Source of the DNA: Burkholderiales bacterium
GTDB taxonomy: Bacteria > Pseudomonadota > Gammaproteobacteria > Burkholderiales > Burkholderiaceae_C
Assembly: GCA_016195825.1 (NCBI GenBank)
Contig: JACPYV010000018.1
Span: 1-64,000 of the forward strand
DNA: 64,000 nucleotides
Reading direction: 5' to 3'
Shown: positions 6,615 to 15,078 of the stretch, in pieces
Layout of the letters: each line of letters starts with the position of its first letter
Numbering within the stretch: position 1 is the first letter of the stretch
The notes under the pieces: model-generated
Seen by the model: only the letters and a program-made list of their open reading frames with translations
The model's database searches: none
What the model was told of the DNA's origin: nothing
Program-made: the position numbers and the translations under genes

Positions 6615-8819
6615 ATGAACGCACCGCGCCTCAGCCTCCTGGCCCTCGCCCTGAGCACTGCCCTCCCCACGCTGGCCCAAGAGGCCCCGGCCAAAGACCG
6701 CACCCAGCTCGAAACCGTGGTCATCACGGCCGAGCGCCGTGCCGAGAACATCAAGGACGTGCCCAACGCCGTCTCCAAGATCAGCGGCGAGAAGCTCGAC
6801 GTGCTGGCCTCCGGCGGCCAGGACCTGCGCTTCCTGTCGGGCCGTGTGCCCAGCTTGAACATCGAGTCCAGCTTCGGCCGCGCCTTCCCGCGCTTTTACC
6901 TGCGCGGCTACGGCAACACCGACTTCCGCCTGAACGCCTCGCAGCCGGTCAGCGTCATCGTCGACGACGTGATCCAGGAGAACCCCATCCTGAAGGGCTT
7001 CCCCATCTTCGACACGGCCGCTGTTGAAGTGGTCGCCGGCCCGCAAGGCACGCTGTTCGGCCGCAACACGCCGGCCGGCGTCGTCAAGTTCGACTCCGTC
7101 AAGCCCAGCCAGAAGCAGGACGGCTACGCCAGCGTCACCGTGGGCAACTACGGCACGCTCAACCTCGAAGGTGCTGCCAACCTGCCGCTGAGCGGCGATT
7201 GGGCTGCCCGCATCTCCGCGCAAAGCCAGCGCCGCAGCGACTGGGCCGAGAACACCGCCCCCGGCGCCGTCACGCCCAAGACCGAGGGCTACCGTGACAG
7301 CGCCGTGCGCGCCCAGGTGCTGTACGAGCCGCACAAGCAGTTCAGCGCGCTGGCCAACCTGCACGTGCGTGACCTCAACGGCAGCCCGCGCCTGTTCCGT
7401 GCCAACGCCATCAAGCGCGGCACCAACGACCTGGCCGACGGCTTCGACGCCGAGAAGGCCGCCTTCAACGGCGTCAACGAGCAGACGCTGAAGCAGACCG
7501 GCGGCAGCCTGCGCCTGAAGTGGTCGCTGCCCGGCATCAACATCTACTCGATCACCGGCGGCGAGCATGTGAAGCCGCTGTCCCGTGGCGACATCGACGG
7601 CGGCGTGCCTGGCCAGGCCGGCGTGCCCTTCCAGTCCGAAACCGGCAGCGGCATGAACGGCCACCGCCAGCTGACGCAGGAAGTGCGCCTCGAATCCAAC
7701 ACCACCGATCCCCTGAGCTGGCAGGCCGGCGTGTACCTCTTCGACGAGAAGTACACGATCGACAACATCACCTACAACACCACCACCCACGCCGACGTCG
7801 ACCACATCTACACCGCCCAGACCAACAAGGCCGGCGCGGTGTTCGGTTCGGTCAACTACGCCGTCAGCAACGAGCTGAAGCTGCGCGCCGGCCTGCGCTA
7901 CACCAAGGACAAGAAGGACTTGTCCACCACCCACGCCGGCACGGGCCTGTTCAACACCTCCACCGGCACCACGGCCAGCACCGACGACGGCAAGTGGAGC
8001 GGCGACCTGTCGGCCACCTACAAGCTGGACGCCGACACCAACCTCTACGCCCGCTACGCCAACGGCTTCCGCGCGTCGTCCATGCAGAACGCGTCCGCCT
8101 TCGCCGGCCAGTCGCAGGCCAGCCCGGAGACGGTCAACTCGTATGAAGTGGGCTTCAAGAGCGAACTGCTCAAGCGCACCCTGCGCCTGTCGGGCTCGCT
8201 GTTCAGCTACACCGTCAAGGACCTGCAGCTGACGGCCGTGGGCGGCAGCGTCAACGCGACCCGTCTGCTCAACGCGAAGAAGGCCACCGGCACCGGCGCC
8301 GAGATCAACCTCGAAGCGCTGATCACGCCTGATGTCATGGTCACCTTCGGCGGTTCGCTGAACAACACCAAGCTCAAGGACGCTGGCCTGGGCGTGCCCC
8401 CGGGCGGCTCATTGAAGGTGGGTGGCGTGTTCCCGACGGTGCTGGACCCGGTCGTGGGCGGCAACGCCATGGTCGACGGCAACCCGCTGCCCAACGCACC
8501 CAAGTGGACCTACAACCTGACCGCCCGCTGGAGCATCCCGCTGGCCAGCGGCGACGAGGTCTACGTCTACACCGACTGGGCCTACCGCTCCAAGGTCAAC
8601 TTCTTCCTGTACGAGGCCACCGAGTTCACGGGCAAGAGCCTGACCGAAGGCGGCGTTCGCGTGGGCTACCTGTGGGGCAATGGCAAGTACGAGGCCGCCG
8701 GTTTCGTGCGCAACGTGACCAACCAGGTCCGCGTGACGGGCGCCATCGACTTCAACAACCTGACCGGGTTCATCAACGAGCCGCGCACCTACGGCGTGCA
8801 GCTCAAGGCGATGTTCTGA
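6615..8819 (+). CDS. TonB-dependent outer membrane receptor
   Basis: A 734-residue protein. The start is the ATG at 6615, with GGAG 10 bases upstream, followed by a signal peptide (MNAPRLSLLALALSTALPTLAQ). A TonB box-like ETVVITA comes next, then the plug domain (KDVPNAVSKISGEKLDVLAS, PRFYLRGYGNTDFRLN, AVEVVAGPQGTLFGRNTPAG), and then a 22-strand barrel region with alternating aromatic strands, ending in YGVQLKAMF with a C-terminal Phe. It imports a chelate or carbohydrate using TonB energy. The substrate is not evident, and no siderophore or sugar genes flank it. It is monocistronic and ends at a strong intrinsic terminator. Confidence 0.92.
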   Translation: MNAPRLSLLALALSTALPTLAQEAPAKDRTQLETVVITAERRAENIKDVPNAVSKISGEKLDVLASGGQDLRFLSGRVPSLNIESSFGRAFPRFYLRGYGNTDFRLNASQPVSVIVDDVIQENPILKGFPIFDTAAVEVVAGPQGTLFGRNTPAGVVKFDSVKPSQKQDGYASVTVGNYGTLNLEGAANLPLSGDWAARISAQSQRRSDWAENTAPGAVTPKTEGYRDSAVRAQVLYEPHKQFSALANLHVRDLNGSPRLFRANAIKRGTNDLADGFDAEKAAFNGVNEQTLKQTGGSLRLKWSLPGINIYSITGGEHVKPLSRGDIDGGVPGQAGVPFQSETGSGMNGHRQLTQEVRLESNTTDPLSWQAGVYLFDEKYTIDNITYNTTTHADVDHIYTAQTNKAGAVFGSVNYAVSNELKLRAGLRYTKDKKDLSTTHAGTGLFNTSTGTTASTDDGKWSGDLSATYKLDADTNLYARYANGFRASSMQNASAFAGQSQASPETVNSYEVGFKSELLKRTLRLSGSLFSYTVKDLQLTAVGGSVNATRLLNAKKATGTGAEINLEALITPDVMVTFGGSLNNTKLKDAGLGVPPGGSLKVGGVFPTVLDPVVGGNAMVDGNPLPNAPKWTYNLTARWSIPLASGDEVYVYTDWAYRSKVNFFLYEATEFTGKSLTEGGVRVGYLWGNGKYEAAGFVRNVTNQVRVTGAIDFNNLTGFINEPRTYGVQLKAMF

Positions 8820-8861
8820 GCGGCCTCTGCCGAAGCCAAGAACCCCGCCATTGGTGAACTG

Positions 8862-8905
8862 CACCCCGGAAGTTGGACACCCGTCCAGCGTCCGGGGTGT
8901 TTTTT
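8862..8905 (+). terminator. Rho-independent terminator of the TonB receptor gene
   Basis: The outer arms CACCCCGGA (8862-8870) and TCCGGGGTG (8891-8899) pair perfectly. An inner stem TGGAC-ACCC-GTCCA extends the hairpin, and six T follow immediately (8900-8905). This is the clearest terminator in the window. Confidence 0.93.
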
Positions 8906-8924
8906 ATGGGCCGGAGCGGCGCGC

Positions 8925-9323
8925 TCAGGCCACCTTGACGCGGTGGATGGCGCAGAGCTTGTTGCCGTCCGGATCACGCACGTAGGACAGGTGCATCGGT
9001 CCCATCGAGCTGTCCCGCAGGCCCGGCGGCTCTTCGATGGACTGGCCGCCATGCGCCACCGCCACATCGTGGAAGGCCTTCACCTGCTCGGCCGACTCGC
9101 ACTTGAATCCGATGGTGCCGCCATTGGCATGGCAGGCCGGCTCGCCGTTGATGGGCTGGCTGACACCGAAGCTGTTACCCGCATGGCGGTAGAACACGCG
9201 CTGGTGGCCGGACGGCGCGGCATTGCGCATGCCCTCGGGCGCGCCGAGCACAGCCAGCACCGCGTCGTAGAAGCGCTTGCTGCGCTCGATGTCGTTGGTG
9301 CCGACCATGATGTGGTTGAACAT
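8925..9323 (-). CDS. VOC family (glyoxalase/bleomycin resistance-like) protein
   Basis: A 132-residue vicinal-oxygen-chelate protein. It starts MFNHIMVGTNDIERSKRFYD (paired beta-alpha-beta module 1) and the second module ends SYVRDPDGNKLCAIHR, where the DPDGN-x-C/I pattern is typical. A strong AGGAG lies upstream of the ATG. VOC proteins bind divalent metal and act as isomerases, dioxygenases or drug-binding proteins. The metal ligands cannot be assigned confidently here and the substrate is unknown. It stands alone between the receptor terminator and the dehydrogenase gene. Confidence 0.88.
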   Translation of the reverse strand: MFNHIMVGTNDIERSKRFYDAVLAVLGAPEGMRNAAPSGHQRVFYRHAGNSFGVSQPINGEPACHANGGTIGFKCESAEQVKAFHDVAVAHGGQSIEEPPGLRDSSMGPMHLSYVRDPDGNKLCAIHRVKVA

Positions 9324-9383
9324 GGCTTGTCTCCTGAGATGTTGGAACGAGCCGGATTGTGAACACCCCCCAAGCCCCGCAAG

Positions 9384-10790
9384 TCAGGCCGCGAAGATCT
9401 TGCCCGGGTTCAGGATGCCCAGCGGGTCCAAGGCGGCCTTCACCGCCCGCATCACCGCCACCGCCGCGTCCCCGGTCTCGTCGCGCAGGAAGCCCTGCTT
9501 GTGCAGCCCGATGCCGTGCTCGCCGGTGCAGGTGCCCTCCAGCGCAATCGCCCGCGCCACCATCTGCGCGCTCAGCCGCTCGGCGGTCGCCAACTCCTGC
9601 GGATCGACCGGGTCCAGCAGATAGGCCATGTGGAAGTTGCCGTCGCCCACATGGCCCACGATGAAATAGGGCAGGCCGGTGGCCTCGACCTCAGCGATGG
9701 ACGCGTTGATGTTCTCGGCCAAGCGCGAGATGGGCACGCAGGTATCGGTCGTCACCGCACGGCAGCCGGGGCGCATCTGCAGGCCTGACAGGTAAGCGTG
9801 GTGCCGCGCCGTCCACAGCCGTGTTCGGGCCTCGGGCGTCGTCGCCCACTCGAAAGCTTCGCCGCCAAAGTCGGCTGCCACGTCCTGCACCACCGCCGCC
9901 TGCTCAGCCACGCCGGCTTCGCTGCCGTGGAATTCCATCAGCAGCATGGGCGCTTCCTTCAGCCCCAGCTTGTCGTGCGCGTTGACGGCCTTGATCGCGT
10001 TGGCGTCCAGCAGCTCACAGCGGGCGATGGGCACGCCGATCTGGATGACCTGCATGGCCGTGCGCACCGCCGCGTCGATGCCTGGGAAGAAGCAGACCGC
10101 GGCCGACACGGCCTCGGGCAGCGGATGCACCTTGACCGTCAGTTCGGTGATGACCCCCAGCGTGCCTTCGCTGCCGATGATGAGCCGCGTCAGGTCGTAG
10201 CCGGCGCTGCTCTTCCTTGCTCGCGAACCGGTGCGCACGACCTCGCCGCTGGCGGCCACGAAGCGCAGCGCCAGCACGTTCTCGCGCATCGTGCCGTAGC
10301 GCACCGCGTTCGTGCCGCTGGCGCGCGTGGCAGCCATGCCGCCCAGGCTGGCATCAGCACCGGGGTCGATGGGGAAGAACAGGCCTTCATGCTTCAGCGC
10401 CTCGTTCAGCGCCTTGCGCGTGACGCCGGGCTGCACGGTCACCGTCAGGTCCTCCGCATCCACACGCAGGATGCGGTTCATGCGCGACACGTCCAGGCTG
10501 ATGCCGCCCTGCACGGCCAGCAGGTGGCCCTCCAGCGACGAGCCTGCGCCGTAGGGAATGACGGGCACACGGTGCGTAGCGCACAGCGCGACGACGCGCG
10601 CGACCTCGGCCTCGCTCTCGGCAAAGACGACGGCCTGCGGCGGCGGCACGTCGAAGACGGACTCGTCGCGGCCATGCTGCTCGCGCACGGCCAGTGCCGT
10701 CGAACAGCGCTGGCCGAACTCGGCGCGCAGCGCGTCCAGCAAGGCGGCCGGCAACGGCGCAGCGGGGGCAAGGTGTTCGGGCGCGTTCAT
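9384..10790 (-). CDS. FAD-linked D-lactate/glycolate dehydrogenase-like oxidoreductase
   Basis: A 468-residue protein of the VAO/FAD type-4 family. The FAD-binding part has PVIPYGAGSSLEGH, the pyrophosphate-binding loop typical of D-lactate dehydrogenases, then DPGADASLGGMAATRASGTNAVRYG and GSEGTLGVITELTVKVHP. The C-terminal domain has HVGDGNFHM (metal-binding His residues of the FAD-oxidase C domain) and ends EHGIGLHKQGFL...LDPLGILNPGKIF. It should oxidise D-2-hydroxy acids and pass electrons to quinone or cytochrome c. The ATG at 10790 is preceded by GGAG; the extension to 10859 is not needed. Confidence 0.9.
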   Translation of the reverse strand: MNAPEHLAPAAPLPAALLDALRAEFGQRCSTALAVREQHGRDESVFDVPPPQAVVFAESEAEVARVVALCATHRVPVIPYGAGSSLEGHLLAVQGGISLDVSRMNRILRVDAEDLTVTVQPGVTRKALNEALKHEGLFFPIDPGADASLGGMAATRASGTNAVRYGTMRENVLALRFVAASGEVVRTGSRARKSSAGYDLTRLIIGSEGTLGVITELTVKVHPLPEAVSAAVCFFPGIDAAVRTAMQVIQIGVPIARCELLDANAIKAVNAHDKLGLKEAPMLLMEFHGSEAGVAEQAAVVQDVAADFGGEAFEWATTPEARTRLWTARHHAYLSGLQMRPGCRAVTTDTCVPISRLAENINASIAEVEATGLPYFIVGHVGDGNFHMAYLLDPVDPQELATAERLSAQMVARAIALEGTCTGEHGIGLHKQGFLRDETGDAAVAVMRAVKAALDPLGILNPGKIFAA

Positions 10791-10873
10791 GGGCGGCTCC
10801 ACAGCAGACGCAAGATTGTCTTGCAGCGCCCGCGCCGTGGTGACAGCATGGCCACACACCCTGGGAGATCTGC

Positions 10874-11101
10874 ATGGACCCCACCCTGATCTGGCTGCTG
10901 GTCATCGCCGCAGCCGCACTCATCGTCTTCGGTGCCACGCGCTTCGACGTGCTGGCCGCACGCTGGCGCGAGGCCTTCGGCGATCCACCCCCACCCCACG
11001 ACGCGCCGCCGGCACCGCGCTGGACGGCGGCCCAGGGCCTCAGGCCGCACGCAGCGCCAGTGCAAAAACCCGCCTTCCACCGCAGCGGCAAGCGGCACTG
11101 A
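10874..11101 (+). CDS. Small single-span membrane protein, unknown function
   Basis: A 75-residue protein starting MDPTLIWLLVIAAAALIVFG, one transmembrane helix at residues 4-20, then a basic and proline-rich cytoplasmic tail (DPPPPHDAPPAP) ending KRH. GGGAG eight bases before the ATG and the strong third-position GC bias support real translation. It lies divergent from the dehydrogenase gene with 83 bases between starts. No recognised family. Confidence 0.65.
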   Translation: MDPTLIWLLVIAAAALIVFGATRFDVLAARWREAFGDPPPPHDAPPAPRWTAAQGLRPHAAPVQKPAFHRSGKRH

Positions 11102-11234
11102 GGGACGGCTCAGCCCCTGCGCGCTTCGCGGGGGCCCCTGCCAACGGCCCGGCAGTGCCGGTTCCTTGACAGTCGCCTGGCAAGACAGCACGCGGTCGAC
11201 AATGGGGCCCATTGCAATGTCTTCGACCACGCTC

Positions 11235-11825
11235 ATGGGCAACCGACTCTCACAGATCGCCACCCGCACCGGCGACGACGGCACCACCGGCCTCTCCGAC
11301 GGCAGCCGCGTGCCCAAGGACCACCTGCGCGTGCAGGCCATGGGCGACGTCGACGAGCTGAACTCCAACCTCGGCCTGCTGCTGGCCGAGCCGCTGCCCG
11401 ACGACATCCGCGACCTCGTCGTCGTCATCCAGCACGAACTGTTCAACCTGGGCGGCGAGCTGTCCTGGCCCGGCGGCGAGCTGCTGAAGGACGCCGCCGT
11501 GCTGCGGCTGGACGAGGCCCTGGCCCACCACAACGAGCACCTGCCGCGGCTGAAGGAATTCATCCTGCCGGCCGGCACGCGCAGCGCGGCCATCGCCCAT
11601 GTCTGCCGCACCGTCGCCCGCCGGGCCGAGCGCGCCGTCATCACGCTGGCCCATGCCGAGCCGCAAGCCATCCGTGCCGCGCCGCGCCAGTACCTGAACC
11701 GGCTGTCCGACCTGCTCTTCGTGATGGCCCGCGTGCTCAACCGCGCCAACCTGGACGGGCTGGGCGGCGACGACGTCTACTGGCAGAGCGAGCGTATGAA
11801 GCGGCTGGATGCCGCGGAGAACTGA
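11235..11825 (+). CDS. Cob(I)yrinic acid a,c-diamide adenosyltransferase, PduO type
   Basis: A 196-residue protein with the PduO-type ATP:cobalamin adenosyltransferase signatures: IATRTGDDGTTGLSDGSRVPK near the N-terminus (ATP-binding loop), GDVDELNSNLG, then a four-helix bundle with HELFNLGGELS and the C-terminal RAERAVITLAH / YLNRLSDLLFVMARVLN block. It adenosylates cob(I)alamin to coenzyme B12 in the cytoplasm. Two further in-frame ATGs lie at 11217 and 11202; family members usually begin at MGNRL, so 11235 was chosen, although no Shine-Dalgarno is clear for any of them. No other cobalamin genes are adjacent. Confidence 0.93.
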   Translation: MGNRLSQIATRTGDDGTTGLSDGSRVPKDHLRVQAMGDVDELNSNLGLLLAEPLPDDIRDLVVVIQHELFNLGGELSWPGGELLKDAAVLRLDEALAHHNEHLPRLKEFILPAGTRSAAIAHVCRTVARRAERAVITLAHAEPQAIRAAPRQYLNRLSDLLFVMARVLNRANLDGLGGDDVYWQSERMKRLDAAEN

Positions 11826-11829
11826 GCGC

Positions 11830-12132
11830 TCAGCGCCCTCGTCCCCAGACTCGCCACGCCAGCCAGGCCCAGCGCATCCCGCGCCAGAGCTTGCCGCGCC
11901 GCTGCTTGCCTGAGGCGGCAAAGAAGGCCGCGCCGCCGCCCGCTGCGGCCAGCACGACGGGGTTGGCCAGCAGGTCGCGCCAGGCCAGCACCCGCACCAC
12001 CCAGCCATCGGCGCGATGGCCGATGTCGTCCACGGCCAACTGGGCCTGGCCGCGCAACAGCCCGGAAGCCAGCAACAGGTCGGCCTTGCGCCGGGCGCGC
12101 AAGGCCGGGTCGGTCGGGATCCTGGGAATCAT
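11830..12132 (-). CDS. YqjK-like protein
   Basis: A 100-residue basic protein starting MIPRIPTDPALRARRKADLL. It has a hydrophobic stretch (NPVVLAAAGGGAAFFAA) and a C-terminus rich in Trp and Arg (WRGMRWAWLAWRVWGRG). Its place as the third gene after a YqjD/ElaB homologue and a YqjE holin-like gene, with an ATGA overlap, corresponds to yqjK in the enterobacterial yqjCDEK cluster. Sequence evidence alone is weak. Function unknown; the cluster is associated with stationary-phase membrane adaptation. Confidence 0.65.
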   Translation of the reverse strand: MIPRIPTDPALRARRKADLLLASGLLRGQAQLAVDDIGHRADGWVVRVLAWRDLLANPVVLAAAGGGAAFFAASGKQRRGKLWRGMRWAWLAWRVWGRGR

Positions 12133-12515
12133 GGCCCCGGCCGGCGCCGCAACGCGTCGGCGTCGTCGCGCAACTCGGCAATGCTGGCCTGGAACAGCGT
12201 CGACGGCAGCGCGATCAAGCCCTTGAGCTTGACCAAGGCGAAACCCGCCGCCGCCAGCAGCACAGCGGTGGACACGCCCAGCGCCAGCAGCCGGTAGCTG
12301 TCCCACAGCGCGACCGTGATCAGCACCGTCAGCATCAGCAGGCCGAAGCCCGCCAGCAGCGCTGCGAACACGGCCCACAGCAGCACACCGGCGATGCGCT
12401 CCTTCTCCTCGTGGGCCTCAATGGCGAACAGCTCCAGCCGGATGCGGCCCAGCGTCAGCAGCGAGACCCCGAGCCGCCGCAGCGGCCCGGAGACGGGTTC
12501 CTTCGCGTCGCTCAA
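12129..12515 (-). CDS. Phage holin-like membrane protein (YqjE family)
   Basis: A 128-residue protein. After a cytoplasmic helix (LGRIRLELFAIEAHEEKERI) come two transmembrane helices (about VLLWAVFAALLAGFGLLML and LALGVSTAVLLAAAGFALV) with a short loop, the layout of the YqjE/phage holin 3-6 family. No ATG precedes the conserved part. TTG at 12515, seven bases after the stop of the YqjD-like gene, is the best start. The stop overlaps the next ATG as ATGA. These proteins are not proven holins; they accompany YqjD in ribosome/membrane stress operons. Confidence 0.75.
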   Translation of the reverse strand: MSDAKEPVSGPLRRLGVSLLTLGRIRLELFAIEAHEEKERIAGVLLWAVFAALLAGFGLLMLTVLITVALWDSYRLLALGVSTAVLLAAAGFALVKLKGLIALPSTLFQASIAELRDDADALRRRPGP

Positions 12516-12522
12516 GGGCGGC

Positions 12523-12831
12523 TCAACGGCGGCCGATGAGGACACCCAGCGCCAGCCCGACCGCGGCCGCGGCGCCGATGGCCTGCCAGGGGTTGGCATG
12601 CACATAGTCGTCGGTGGCGGTCGCGGCGTCCTTGGCACGCTGGATGGCTTCGTGCTGGGCATCCAGCAGCTTCTCCTTGGCGCCGTCCAGGCGCTCGGAG
12701 ATGCGCGAGCGCAAGGCCTTGACCTCGCCATCCGCCTTGTTGGTCGTGGCCGTCATCAGCGCATCGATGTCAGTCATCACCGCGCGGAAATCCGCTGCCA
12801 GTTTTTCCTTAGCCTGGGTTGCATCACTCAT
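12523..12831 (-). CDS. YqjD/ElaB family (DUF883) membrane-anchored protein
   Basis: A 102-residue protein: a long amphipathic helix region (KLAADFRAVMTDIDALM to AKEKLLDAQHEAIQRAKD), then VHANPWQAIGAAAAVGLALG with terminal RR. The motif (D/V)-x-(Y/V)VH-x-NPW-x-(A/S)IG plus a C-terminal membrane helix is diagnostic of the ElaB/YqjD/YgaM family. E. coli YqjD binds ribosomes to the inner membrane in stationary phase (established for that protein); the same role here is inference. First gene of a three-gene operon with the YqjE- and YqjK-like genes. Confidence 0.9.
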   Translation of the reverse strand: MSDATQAKEKLAADFRAVMTDIDALMTATTNKADGEVKALRSRISERLDGAKEKLLDAQHEAIQRAKDAATATDDYVHANPWQAIGAAAAVGLALGVLIGRR

Positions 12832-12924
12832 CGTCAGCTCCTCGGTCGGAAATCAAACACGGTTCGAGCCTAACGCGATTGCTCGCAGCCTGGCATGACA
12901 CACCTCAAATGAAGCGGGCTTGTC

Positions 12925-13896
12925 CTACAGCGTGGCGACGGCCTGCTTCAAGCGCGCCGCATAGGCCTCGCGCAAGGCCGGTGGCGCCACGACCTCGACC
13001 TGCCCGGCATGGCGCAGCAGGTCCATCAGCAGCTCGGTGTCGTCCACATAGGGCAGTTGCAGGTGCCAGCGGCCGTCGGGCAGGAATTCGCTGCGCTGGG
13101 CGGGGTGCCATTCCTCGCGCGACACCCAGGCGGCGGCCTCGGGGCTGAACAGCAGCTCGGCCTCCCTCGGCGTGCCACCGGCAAAGATGCCGTAGCCGCG
13201 GTCCAGCTCGGCCTCCAGCGCGTCCAGCGCCACGGCCTGTGCTTCGCGGTCCAGCAGCGTCGCGGCCTCGATGCCGTCCAGCGCAAAGCGACGCAAGCCC
13301 CGGCTCTGGTGGCAGAAGGCGTCCAGGTACCAGGCGTGGCGGTGGTGCACCAGGCGCTGCGGCGACACCTCGCGCTCGCTGACGCCACCAGCGCCGGTCT
13401 TCTTGCGGTAGCGGATCTGCAGCCGGCGGCGCTTCACGACGGCGCTGCCCACGGTCTCGAAGCTGTCGCTGGCAATGCGCCGTCGCGCCGTGCCGATGAG
13501 CTTGACGCGCCGGCGAAGCTCCTGCGCCTCGCCCTGGTCCACGCCCAGCATGCCGGTGATCTTGTCGAACATGGGCTGCAGGTGGCGGCCCACGACGCCT
13601 TGCTCGTCCAGCCCGGCCAGCATCTGCTGCATGGTCAGCAGCGCATGCAGCTCGGCCTCGTTGAACCACACACCCGGCAACTCGTGCTTGCCGCCACGCC
13701 ACTGCTGGCCGAAACGGTAGCCGTTGTCGGCGGCGTCGTACTCGATGGGCGCGTCCAGTCGCTCGCGCAGGTAGGCCAAGTCTCGCTTGAGCGTGGCCGG
13801 CGACACCTCCAGCGAGGCGATCAGCTCGGCAAACGACACGCAGCCGCGGGTGCGGATCAGGTGCTCGATCTTGTAGAAGCGTTCGGTGCGGTCCAT
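12925..13896 (-). CDS. YafY-type WYL-domain transcriptional regulator
   Basis: A 323-residue protein with an N-terminal helix-turn-helix (FAELIASLEVSPATLKRDLAYLRERL) of the HTH-11/DeoR kind. A WYL domain around residues 150-240 follows (QIRYRKKTG, VSPQRLVHHRHAWYLDAFCH, GLRRFALDGIEAATLL), then a WCX C-terminal extension. WYL domains sense nucleic acid or nucleotide ligands in several regulators, including some of DNA repair and defence. AGGAG precedes the ATG. A 16-bp palindrome lies 51 bases upstream of the start and is a candidate operator. Confidence 0.92.
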   Translation of the reverse strand: MDRTERFYKIEHLIRTRGCVSFAELIASLEVSPATLKRDLAYLRERLDAPIEYDAADNGYRFGQQWRGGKHELPGVWFNEAELHALLTMQQMLAGLDEQGVVGRHLQPMFDKITGMLGVDQGEAQELRRRVKLIGTARRRIASDSFETVGSAVVKRRRLQIRYRKKTGAGGVSEREVSPQRLVHHRHAWYLDAFCHQSRGLRRFALDGIEAATLLDREAQAVALDALEAELDRGYGIFAGGTPREAELLFSPEAAAWVSREEWHPAQRSEFLPDGRWHLQLPYVDDTELLMDLLRHAGQVEVVAPPALREAYAARLKQAVATL

Positions 13897-13946
13897 CCGG
13901 CCGACTCCTGAAAATATTTACAGTGGTTTCTGGGTGGATCATCTCA

Positions 13947-13962
13947 TGAGCCACATGGCTCA
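13947..13962. promoter_or_regulatory. 16-bp palindrome, candidate WYL operator
   Basis: TGAGCCA-CA-TGGCTCA forms 7-bp perfect arms around two bases. It lies between the divergent WYL regulator (start 13896) and the HNH-like gene (start 14023), beside an AT-rich block (AAAATATTTACAG at 13911-13923) suited to a promoter for the regulator. Operator function is inferred. Confidence 0.5.
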
Positions 13963-14022
13963 CAGACTGCTTGCAAGGCCCGCGAATTCATCGGCGTGCC
14001 TCTCAATCCCTGGAGCCCGACC

Positions 14023-15078
14023 ATGCAAGCCGTCCTCAACACCCAGATCCAAGCCCGCCCTGCCCTGGTCCAGTTCGACCTGGACATGGACGACGCGCCC
14101 GCCAGTGTCAGCGCCCACGAGCGCACGGGCCTGGCCCTGGGCCGCGACTATGCGCTGCACGGCATCACGCCGCCCATCGCCCACCTGTACCCACAGTCGC
14201 CGCTGCAGCGTGGCTGGCTGGCCGCCAAATCCCGCGTCTTCAGCCGCCCGGCGCGCATGCCCGCCAGCCCGCAGGTCGAGCTCTGGCTGGCGCTGCGCAC
14301 CCATGCCTGGGCCCGTGGCCGCAGCTTCGAGGACATCCAGCTCACGCCCCACCACCTGGCCCAGCTGGACACCAGCCACTGCCCCATCACCCGCGAGCTG
14401 CTGGGCGACGACAACCGCAGCATCGACCGCGTCCGCGACGACGCCGGCTATGCGGCCGGCAACCTCGCCGTCATGAGCCACCGCGCCAACCGTGCCAAGG
14501 GTTCGCGCCAGCACGGCGCCTTGCTGGACATGGCCGCCAGCTGCGCAGCCGGGCCCATCACCCGCATCGGCGGCCTGGCCGAGGCCGACTGGCAGCGCCT
14601 GGCCGTGCTGGCCAGCTTCGTCACGCCGCTGGCCCACGAGCAGGCTGCGCAGATCCCGCTGCGCGTGCTGCCGCCCAACCGCCTGCGCCTGTTCAACCCC
14701 ATCCAGGCACTGCAGGCACTGGTGACGCGCCAGCTCGCCACGCCGGGCTGGAGTGCCCGCCTGGCCCGTCTGGAAGCCCTGCTGCCGACGGATCAGCTGC
14801 GCACCGACTTCAACCGCTTCCTGCTGGCACTGGCGCCACGCGTGCTGGCAGCTGCTGAGCTGCAACAGCCGCACGAGATCCGCTGGGCACTCGAAGACGC
14901 CTGGGCCCTGCCGCTGGTGCAGAAACGCTGGACGCGCTTTGCGCTGCAGCTGACGCCCGAGCAGGCAGAAGGCCTGGTCGAGCGCGCCGCGGCCAAGCAG
15001 CTGAGCCCGGTGCGCATCCAGCGCCACGACGACGCGACCGACGGCTGGGCGCTGGCCACCGGGGGCTACGCCGCCTGA
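14023..15078 (+). CDS. Uncharacterised protein with an HNH-like motif
   Basis: A 351-residue protein with GGAG seven bases before the ATG; an upstream ATG at 13996 is less likely. No known full-length domain is recognised. Residues about 115-165 read DTSHCPITRELL, then SIDRVRDDAGYAAGNLAVMS and HRANRAKG. This order (Cys, then S-DR-D-GY-xGN, then S-RAN-xK) closely matches the core of HNH/endonuclease VII-like nucleases, except that the second zinc Cys pair is missing. The remainder is helical and Leu/Ala-rich with few charges in clusters. It may be a degenerate or zinc-free nuclease-fold protein. Its codon use is like the neighbours, so no sign of recent transfer. Confidence 0.6.
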   Translation: MQAVLNTQIQARPALVQFDLDMDDAPASVSAHERTGLALGRDYALHGITPPIAHLYPQSPLQRGWLAAKSRVFSRPARMPASPQVELWLALRTHAWARGRSFEDIQLTPHHLAQLDTSHCPITRELLGDDNRSIDRVRDDAGYAAGNLAVMSHRANRAKGSRQHGALLDMAASCAAGPITRIGGLAEADWQRLAVLASFVTPLAHEQAAQIPLRVLPPNRLRLFNPIQALQALVTRQLATPGWSARLARLEALLPTDQLRTDFNRFLLALAPRVLAAAELQQPHEIRWALEDAWALPLVQKRWTRFALQLTPEQAEGLVERAAAKQLSPVRIQRHDDATDGWALATGGYAA

